Positions 52,492-64,000 of a stretch of DNA of 64,000 bases are shown here, one piece after another; position 1 is the first letter of the stretch; each line of letters begins with the position of its first letter. The notes under the pieces were generated by a model that saw nothing but the letters and a program-made list of their open reading frames with translations, had not been told where the DNA came from and did not search any database. Both the position numbers and the translations under genes were made by a program. Source of the DNA: Diploscapter coronatus (Eukaryota; Nematoda; Chromadorea; Rhabditida; Rhabditidae); contig OZ038423.1 in the NCBI GenBank assembly GCA_964036155.1, positions 19,607,249-19,671,248 on the forward strand. Reading direction: 5' to 3'.

Positions 52492-53517
52492 TTATATTGG
52501 ATTGAAAAGCGTTTCGAGCTGCATTCCTGCCAGTTCGAATGAGAACTGAGTTATTTTCATGTTGATATCGGGATTAAGAATATTCGCCTGAAATAACTGA
52601 TTGATTTCTCTTTTATAATGAATTGCATGAACTGACGAGATTCTTCTGGAAAGTCAGCCCCAAGATGGCCAAGGAATTGTTTTCGATGATCCATTGGACT
52701 ATGTCATTTCTTTCCTGGGGCGTCAATATCACTATTAGCTAAACTTAGGCAAATTATCTTCTATGCTTAATTCGAAGAAAAGATGACTTGTTTGGCCAAA
52801 TTAGTGAAGTTTGGATGCCTGTCAATCAGAGCCACAAGCCGAGTTGCTTGATCTTTCGAACAAATATTTGATGCCTAAAATACAAGGATTGCATAATGCT
52901 CCGAAAGTATTAGAAATTTAGAAATATTTTGTTAGTTGGCTAATTGCCGTGATTTTCTAATCTAAAAAATTACATTTTGCTATTTATTAGGTTCAGGGTA
53001 TAAACTACGGTTTATCATGCATGGGGATCCCAAGCGCGTTACGAAATAAATTTTTTAGCATAAAGGTAAATTGGGTTGTAAATACGATTTTTTTAAAGTT
53101 TAATGACCAACTATTGCAAAGTGCAGTTTGGCAGGTAATTTCAAAAATTCGTAGCTCCCTGTGTGTGCACATTCGAGAATAAGTTCTGGAACAAACGTTG
53201 ATCAACTTGACGAGCTACAAGATTTCATGGAAAGCTCCAACGTTAACTCATATTAAACTTGTAAATGTAATACGGGTATATAGGGTAATTTCGAATAACT
53301 TTTTCCCGTCAAAAACAATTTTTAAACATTTTCTCTGTACGCTTACTTTATTCTCCTATTCAAGATCCACAAAATAAAAAATAATTTTAAAATTTATCTA
53401 GTACATAGAGAAATATGAATTTGTAAAATTCTCTTTTATGAAAATCACCTCAAATTCACAAAAGGATGAAATATAAAAGAAGCAGTTGAATTTCACGATC
53501 TTCGATGAAAAGCTCAT
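52492..53517 (-). CDS. Unrecognised 117-residue protein
   Basis: Exons: 53517-53449 (less certain), 52874-52788, 52738-52637, 52587-52492. All introns are phase 0 and the splice sites are good. I do not recognise the family. The protein is mostly predicted helix: RLVALIDRHPNFTNLAKQ, LTPQERNDIVQWIIENN, then SLAILGLTFQKNL and a tail ending ETLFNPI. The tentative first exon starts MSFSSKIVKFNCFFYISSFC, hydrophobic enough for a secretion signal. The 574-bp first intron contains copy 2 of the dispersed repeat. The last three exons are convincing as coding; the start is not. Confidence 0.6.
53140..53320. repeat. Dispersed repeat, copy 2 (reverse orientation)
   Basis: The reverse complement matches 47600-47830, best around GAACTTATTCTCGAATGTGC and CACACAGGGAGCTACGAATTTT. 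It lies within intron 1 of the 117-residue gene. Confidence 0.65.
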
Positions 53518-53845
53518 TTTTCAACCGGCGTTTCCAGTTGCAGTGCACGCTCGTTCACGTCTCTTTTTCCGATCCCGATCGATTTTTCGTCTTCTTATTC
53601 CCAAAATCGTCAATTTGCATTTTATTATTTTTTCCGTGAAATTAGAATTGTGGTTTGCAGCGAATGGGGCGAGTCAACGTACAGTTTGTTTCCCGACTTT
53701 CTGTCGTCGAGAGAGGTCGAATCATCGGTCAACTGCAAGCTGCAACAGCCACACAACGACGAAGACGGACTAGGCAGAGTCATCGAGGGAAGAAGGCGAG
53801 CAGCGTGATCTTCTGAAGCACTGAAGCGGCCCTGCATTCTGCACG

Positions 53846-58604
<4,759 letters not shown>

Positions 58605-58961
58605 TCTCTCTACCTTCCATTCTTTTCCAAGAAAAACCCTCTGTTAAATGCTCAATTGTTGCCCTACTTCTGTCCTCTGGTATCTACTTTATCGCATTCT
58701 CAGAATTATGTGTTTTTTGTAGACGAGCTGTGTTTTGCAGACTCAAAATAAAGTTTTTCTTTGAAATTTTATACTTTCCCCAGAATCAAAATGTGAAAAT
58801 CTCGATTTTTCAATACCTTTCACTCTTTGGCGCCTTTCTGTGCTGCACAGACATCATTATTGATCGTTATGTCTAGGTCAACTTTCAAAACTGCGGCAAA
58901 TTCTCTCATTTATCTTATTTTATTTCTTTCAATTTAGTTTAATTTAATTTCAGAAGCTTCG
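58605..58961 (+). promoter_or_regulatory. Kinase to RPA34-like junction
   Basis: AATAAA at 58747-58752 is followed about 200 bp later by a 3' splice site ending at 58953, 8 nt before the next ATG. The spacing is longer than at the other two junctions but still allows an operon of three genes. Confidence 0.45.
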
Positions 58962-60707
58962 ATGGACGATACAAACTCAGATGAGTATGCAGTTTACCTG
59001 ATTCGGAAGCCCATCGAGGCGAGTATTTAATTCAGTCAATTTTGAAATAATGAAACTTGTAATTTCAGGTGTCGATTTCTGATTTGAACAAGCTGAAATT
59101 CACCGACGATGGGACGACTCAATTGAAGAAAACCAAATTGAAACTGGGTAGGGCGCTTTCCTTTACGAGAACGACTTTTGAATTGCCTACCTCCGATTTT
59201 CTGATTTTTGCACCACGGAGGCTTTTCAATACGTCGATGACGAATTTGAAGTCTGAAAAGTTTGATTGGAGTCGTTCTGATAGTAAAATCGAAAAATTCT
59301 TTAATGTTAACGAGGAGGCTATTTGAAATGTCTACTTCCGATTTGGCTGATTTTGCTCACATGAGCATTTCGCGACGCTGATCACAAATCTAAAGCTAGA
59401 AAGTGATGATGCGCGATCATTTGTGCTGGATATCGCGAAAATCATTTTACACAAGGAAGAAATAGTAGCTAAATTGAAGTTCAAAATTTGCATACATTAT
59501 TTTTCCTGGTGTAACGCAGTTTCGGTTTTTTCCTGTACGAATGATTCCACTCTAAAATTTTATTATTTTAGATTAATTATCTGCATCATGAAATGCCTCC
59601 ATTGTTGAAAGAAAAATTTGAGAATTACTAATATCTGAAAATATCCTTGTTTCAAGAAGAAAGTATGACTTGCTTGCAGATGATCGCAAATATTCTGTAA
59701 CGCAGGGCTTAACCCCCAACAAGTCTCTCGTGTTCATGGCCGAATCTTTCCAGGCAGATCGAAGCAAGGGCCAACCCATTAAACCTGGTATTCTTAGAAT
59801 TGAACTGAAAAGGACGAATTTTACTGATTTGTTTCAGCAACTCAGGTAGACGGCACGATCACAATCACTCCTTACTTGGCTTCCACTGCAGGTTTTCTTC
59901 TAGTTATTTGTTTAACAGATAAAAGACTTGGTTTCAGAGAAAGAAAGCGTAGATCTGCCCGAAGAGCTACCGATTCGACCGATCAGACGAGAGGCAGAGG
60001 CTGATTTCGACTCACTCAAACAGAGACACCTCCCTTACGGTGAGGGTTTTGGATTTCTTAAAGATGGAACTCAAAAAGTCACTGAAAGAGACAGGCTCTA
60101 ATTTTATATACTACCTTTATTTGTTATTTCCTTCTCTTTTCTTCATCGTGAAAGAAGAATAAAAGGAAAGGTGAAAAGAGGACAAAGAAACGTAACCGTA
60201 AAAGTATTCACGAGAGGGGACTTGCCATATTTGGCATAGAGGCATTTTTGGAAAGACGGGAATCGGATGTGATCGAGTTTATCGAAAGTTATTGCAGAAA
60301 TGCAATTTTAACAATAAAGAAATAGTGTTATTAGAGTAGCTAGAAATTGGCCCTTTGCACCAGGTGACAGGCCGCGTTATAAATGGACAATTTATTAACC
60401 AAACCAAATGCTATTTTAAGCCAAGCTGTCATTGTCAAAGTGCCAAAACGATAGTATAATTCTTTTCAACTTTTAACTAACGAACTAAACGAAATATCCT
60501 TTGTTGCAGTATTTTTCTTCGTCGTTTTTCTTGCGAAGAGTAGTTTATCCAATTTTAGGCATACCACCGAAGAAAAGGAAAAGACGCGATCGTGAGAGCG
60601 GACAGGTGAAAATGGAGCATTTGGGCATAAAGCAGGAGTCGCAGTCGCATTCCGAGGCAGAGGCAGAAGGCTCGATTCGATCGCCTTCTGCAAAGAAACA
60701 CAAATAG
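58962..60707 (+). CDS. RNA polymerase I subunit RPA34/POLR1G-like protein
   Basis: Probable homologue of the Pol I-specific subunit RPA34 (POLR1G, CD3EAP), which pairs with RPA49 in the nucleolus; 182 residues. Exons: 58962-59018, 59069-59147, 59680-59787, 59838-59891, 59938-60039, 60559-60707. The order of elements fits: an N-terminal strand EYAVYLIRKPIEVSISDL, a central beta region (TQGLTPNKSLVFMAESFQAD, GTITITPYLAS), then RHLPYG close to the end of the fold, and a Lys/Arg-rich tail (PPKKRKRRDR, KKHK). Overall similarity to the family is low, so the call is tentative. The first intron requires a GC donor (GAG/GCGAGT at 59019). Intron 2 contains duplicated CTACCTCCGATTTTCTGATTTT-like segments. 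Confidence 0.55.
59320..59410. repeat. Duplicated segment in RPA34-like intron 2
   Basis: The stretch GAAATGTCTACTTCCGATTT at about 59326 is a diverged copy of GAATTGCCTACCTCCGATTT at about 59180. The following GACGCTGATCAC (about 59376) matches the end of the RPS3-intron element. It is probably remnants of the same transposon family. Confidence 0.4.
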
Positions 60708-60816
60708 CGGAAAAGCAGGAGTTATTTACATTTCCATTCTTTACATTCGGGTATGAAAGTTAAAATTTTATTCAATTTAAGGATTTTACCAGAAAAGCTC
60801 AATTTTACGTTTAGAG

Positions 60817-60932
60817 AATAAAGTTTTCATGTGACTTCGTTTGATTTTAGTTGATAAGTACTGTATCTAATCAGTATGAATATACTAAAATTACTTTCTC
60901 CTGCAATATGTTTAATTTGGCAAAATTACAGA
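60817..60932 (+). promoter_or_regulatory. Operon-type junction, RPA34-like to snapin
   Basis: AATAAA at 60817-60822 follows the upstream stop by 110 bp, and a 3' splice site (AAATTACAG, ending 60931) lies 109 bp further, 19 nt before the snapin ATG. The spacing is the same as at the PRMT7/J-protein junction. Confidence 0.6.
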
Positions 60933-60950
60933 TCTTTCGATAACCGAAAA

Positions 60951-62299
60951 ATGTCAGGCTCAGGAACGAGCAGTCCTTCTGACATCGGGGGTGGCTCGGA
61001 CATGTGCGACGGACTGATGGCCCTCCTCAAACCTGCTGTCGAAGAACTCGACAAACAAGTCCTCGCAGCTAAGAAAAGCCAGGTTATTCAATTTCATATT
61101 TTACTCTACTTATTCATACGCAAATTATTATTTGTGGCAATTTAAGAAGGAAAAAGTTGAGGTTTACAAGACGTAGCAAAAGCTTCTGTATCAGTTTGAG
61201 CTGTCTCATAGGCCTCGCAAGTCCTGCCTTCCTAAAAGCATGGTTATTGCTAGATGCTAGTGTCTCTTCCCTTCCTTCTTCATCTTTTCATATCAGGGTT
61301 GTGCTGAATTTGAATTTTGAAAAATTCGAAATCGGAGTTCCCCAATACACCTGTTTCATAGTGAGAGAAAAGAAGAGCCACTAGCATTTAGTATTAGGAC
61401 ATGCTTTAGAAGGCCGAGATGTTCAGGACACATACTATAGTAGTAAATAGATCATTGTAGGTGTTTGTTTTGGAAATTTAAATGTTTCCAGTATAATATT
61501 CCCTTTATTTCAATTCTTACTTGTCAAGTGTTACCATCTTTGACTCAGGGTTGCAAATTTGAGACCCGATCGGATTTTATTCGGGTTTAAGTTTTCAATC
61601 CTGGCTTGAATCAATGTTAGCAAAGTTATAACATCAAATCGAAAGATCTTTCTGTTAAAATGAGACTTTTTTCATCAAACCAAATAAAATCATGTGTCTT
61701 CCAATCTAATAACATCCTAAATTTCTCATTCTTCAGATAATGTTGGCTGAGCGAATTCAAGAAATATCGGATGCTCTTCACGATATGAACGACGATGAAC
61801 CGTATGATTTGGACGAGCTGATCCGCAAATTGGACGACTGCCGGAGGTAGGAAAAGTTTATTTTTATACACATCGTTGCGCAACTTCTAATTCTCATTTG
61901 GTATTTCTGAGATGAACAACAGGTCTGGGCGAAACTGGACTTGTCGAATTTCTGGAAACAGCCAGAAGGAGACAGAAACGGCCTTCGAAAATATAGGACT
62001 ACAGAAACGGGAATATAATGATTTCCAAAATTTCCGGAAGACATAAGTTGAAAGATTAGAAATTGGTAAAAAATAGACCAAAATAAGTTGAGACAATTTT
62101 GCACAGGATTGGAGATAATAAATAATATAAAATTTCTAATAGAGGTTATTCTTTCATCTTCAGAAGAATGGAAATCTCGTACGGCATAATTTCGAATGTG
62201 AACGAGCGACTGGGCGTGCTGCAGCGCGAAATCGCTCGGGAGATTCACGCAAAGAAGCAGGCTATCACTGCGCCCCCACCTGCTAGTCCTATTCGGTAA
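60951..62299 (+). CDS. snpn-1: Snapin (BLOC-1 subunit, SNARE-associated protein)
   Basis: Coiled-coil subunit of BLOC-1/BORC, acting in lysosome-related organelle trafficking and, in neurons, in SNARE-linked vesicle priming; 125 residues (human 136). Exons: 60951-61082, 61737-61846, 62164-62299. The match is good along the length: MALLKPAVEELDKQVLAAKK, the helix IMLAERIQEISDALHDMN, DLDELIRKLDDCRRRM, and NVNERLGVLQREIAREIHAK, ending in a Pro-rich APPPASPIR. It lies third in a rightward series with the kinase and RPA34-like genes. Confidence 0.9.
61548..61605. repeat. Short repeat related to segments at 48730 and 28960
   Basis: CAGGGTTGCAAATTTGAGAC and GATTTTATTCGGGTTTAAGTTTTCAATCCTGG form loose inverted ends. 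GGTTTTATTCGGGGTCTAAA at about 48758 is a similar sequence. Weak, but three places share these ends. Confidence 0.4.
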
Positions 62300-62968
62300 T
62301 ACATTTTTCCTTTTCATCGTTATAAAAATTTATTAATGCAATTTCTGAAAATATTATTTCATTGAAAGTTTGGGTAATTCCCAATGATCTCGTTATCTTA
62401 AATGATAATCTGAAGTCGGAAAAGTGTGCAATACATATTTGGTCTGACAATTTTAATTGTATATATGTATTAATGTATTAATTGTTCAGTTTTATGAAAT
62501 TAGTCTTCATAAAATTATTCAAATTCACATGATATGCTCGACAGAAAATATTCATGATAGGAAAATACATGGCTAGAAAGACGAACAATGATAGAATGAA
62601 GATTGATAACATTGGCAATTGATAAGAGTAGAATATGATAGGGAAGAAAATGAGTAAAGCTCTGGCTTTGTTACGAGATGGGTGAAATATGAGATACGGA
62701 GATAACGAAGCTCGAAAATATCGAACATAGGTGATAGGAAATGACTAGAAAGAAAATATTCAAAATAACAAATATATGAGATTTCACACGTTATAGATTC
62801 AATGCAATATATTTGGAATACTTGCTATATGCAAAATTCTGTGAATCAATAATGTGACGAGATAACACATTTTGAAAAAAATACTCGTTAACTCACGTTT
62901 ACCAACGTTCTTTCTAGAAGAAAATAATCTTCGCTGTTAATAATTGTGAGTTAATTATGCTGCTTCAC
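62300..62968. other. Convergent spacer after snapin
   Basis: AT-rich sequence of 669 bp between converging stops. A purine-rich stretch occurs at 62540-62760. No gene or repeat is identified. Confidence 0.6.
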
Positions 62969-63773
62969 CTACTGCCTATTTGCAAACCCAGCTAACATCA
63001 GAGATCCACTCTTCCACTGCTTCGTCTCCCTCCTCCTTCTCTTTCTCTTGATTTCATCAATGGACGATTGTCTTCTCGAGTGTCGAACAACCGTACTGAA
63101 AAAACGATCATAAATGATGATAAAACCTAGACTAACTCCTAATGGAATGGTATAAAAATAGAAGCAGACGCATACCTTCTAAATCATTGAATTAAGCCAT
63201 AAGGGGGAAATTAAGTTAATAATGTTCTCATGCGAAATAAATGAAATAATAAGGGGCTAACTAATCGATTTTCTGAGATAGAAAATTCCGATACCTACTT
63301 ATGTCTTGAGTGAACATGACCTTACTTCCTCTACAATTCAATATTCAATCCTGTTCAATGTCGTTTCAGAATATTTTCATGATTTGCTGATATGCGTCAT
63401 ATTTGCACGTACGTATCAATCATTTGAGTGAACACTGCTGGGAGCACAAATGAATTGGGGAATGAGAAATCAGAGGAGGAAGAAGAGAAAAAAGATACTT
63501 CCCTACAACCACACAGAACAATTGGCTCTGCGTGTCGTCCAGTCGATTTTTCTTCTCCTCACTTTTCTTCTCTCCTCTCAAAGAGTGATCAATTGATTGA
63601 TAATTGGCTGTGTTTTGCGATGAACAATAGATCAAGTTCGGCTTGACTTACTTGGGCTTAACATGCAGCCTCTGAATCTGGTCCCTGGCTGAAGGGCCTC
63701 CCTGCTCTGTCAGCGATCCAATAGAATGTCGAGGCATAGAGGAGCTGCCTATCGAATTGGGATGGACGACTAT
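62969..63773 (-). CDS. 3' end of an unrecognised gene (partial)
   Basis: Two exons fit with matching phase: 63773-63652 (donor GTAAGT) and 63095-62969, ending in TAG. They encode the last 82 or so residues: a Ser-rich, polar stretch (PNSIGSSSMPRHSIGSLTEQ), then VVRHSRRQSSIDEIKRKRRR and a tail ending LAGFANRQ. The RRQSS site could be a basophilic-kinase target, and the KRKRRRR cluster could be a nuclear-localisation or membrane-proximal signal; both are inference. The 5' part lies beyond the window, or upstream of 63773 in exons I could not find. Confidence 0.5.
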
Positions 63774-64000
63774 CTAAAGACAAAATGACGAAATTTTAGT
63801 ACCACTTGAATTGATAAAATAATCTATGCTATGTGTAATTTCGAAGCCTCAAGCCTTCAAGCTATGCAAAACAGGGTGATTAATACAAGTTAACAGAATT
63901 TGTCTTTTTAGAAATTAATTATTTCACTAGCTTTTCCCGTACTACTTGTATTAGTTGCCATAAAATCGAGTGAGGGACAGTAGGGAAAAGAGCCTTCTAC
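63774..64000. other. Right edge, probably intron of the partial gene
   Basis: The CTAAAG just right of 63773 is a 3' splice site read on the - strand, so this edge is most likely intronic. No exon is seen. Confidence 0.5.

Noticed and set aside
61778..62317. 179-residue open frame on the - strand
   Set aside because: It is antisense to snapin exons 2 and 3, whose splice sites and family match are clear; composition is unremarkable.

Overview
The window is eukaryotic nuclear DNA, AT-rich, with many short introns (about 40-600 bp) that usually end in TTTCAG. Eleven of the start codons lie 0-27 nt downstream of a good 3' splice site that has no upstream exon partner. That is the signature of spliced-leader trans-splicing. 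Two same-strand gene pairs have about 107 bp between an AATAAA and the next gene's acceptor, as in nematode operons. I therefore read it as a nematode or a close trans-splicing relative. The species cannot be told from the sequence.

Layout: 1-5.0 kb has no supported gene and is strongly pyrimidine-rich on the + strand. A POU class II homeobox gene runs 5.07-12.78 kb (+). A repeat-bearing spacer (12.8-17.0 kb) leads to a Cys-loop ligand-gated channel gene (16.99-21.04 kb, +). A DDX51/Dbp6-like DEAD-box helicase (21.57-25.88 kb, -) is head-to-head with PRMT7 (26.19-29.60 kb, +), which is followed in operon-like spacing by a membrane-anchored J-domain protein (29.80-31.61 kb, +). RidA (32.03-33.20 kb, -) has a candidate small secreted peptide precursor (33.36-33.60 kb, -) 5' of it. 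Ribosomal protein S3 (34.80-36.63 kb, -) is head-to-head with a gamma-synergin-like EH-domain gene (37.46-41.02 kb, +). Next come an unfamiliar 395-residue protein with a duplicated FGSSTPR module (42.37-45.01 kb, -), a 110-residue Cys-rich single-pass membrane protein (46.10-46.84 kb, -), an MSP/VAP-domain protein with a CCCC tail (48.14-50.16 kb, -), and a 117-residue unknown (52.49-53.52 kb, -). The right end holds a TSSK-like kinase, a POLR1G/RPA34-like protein and snapin in tandem (53.85-62.30 kb, +), then the 3' end of another gene (62.97 kb onward, -).

Exon coordinates were read by eye from splice sites. In each multi-exon model the reading phase is continuous and the summed length is a multiple of three. 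The first two exons of some genes are less certain. Gene functions are unrelated housekeeping and developmental roles, apart from a ribosome-production theme (RPS3, DDX51-like helicase, Pol I subunit-like protein).

Most notable: several GC-AG introns (one certain, in RPS3), an 8-nt first coding exon in the channel gene, a conserved internal duplication in the 395-residue protein, the MSP protein's Cys tail, a tRNA-derived SINE, and at least ten inverted-repeat (MITE-like) elements, several belonging to families with two copies in the window.
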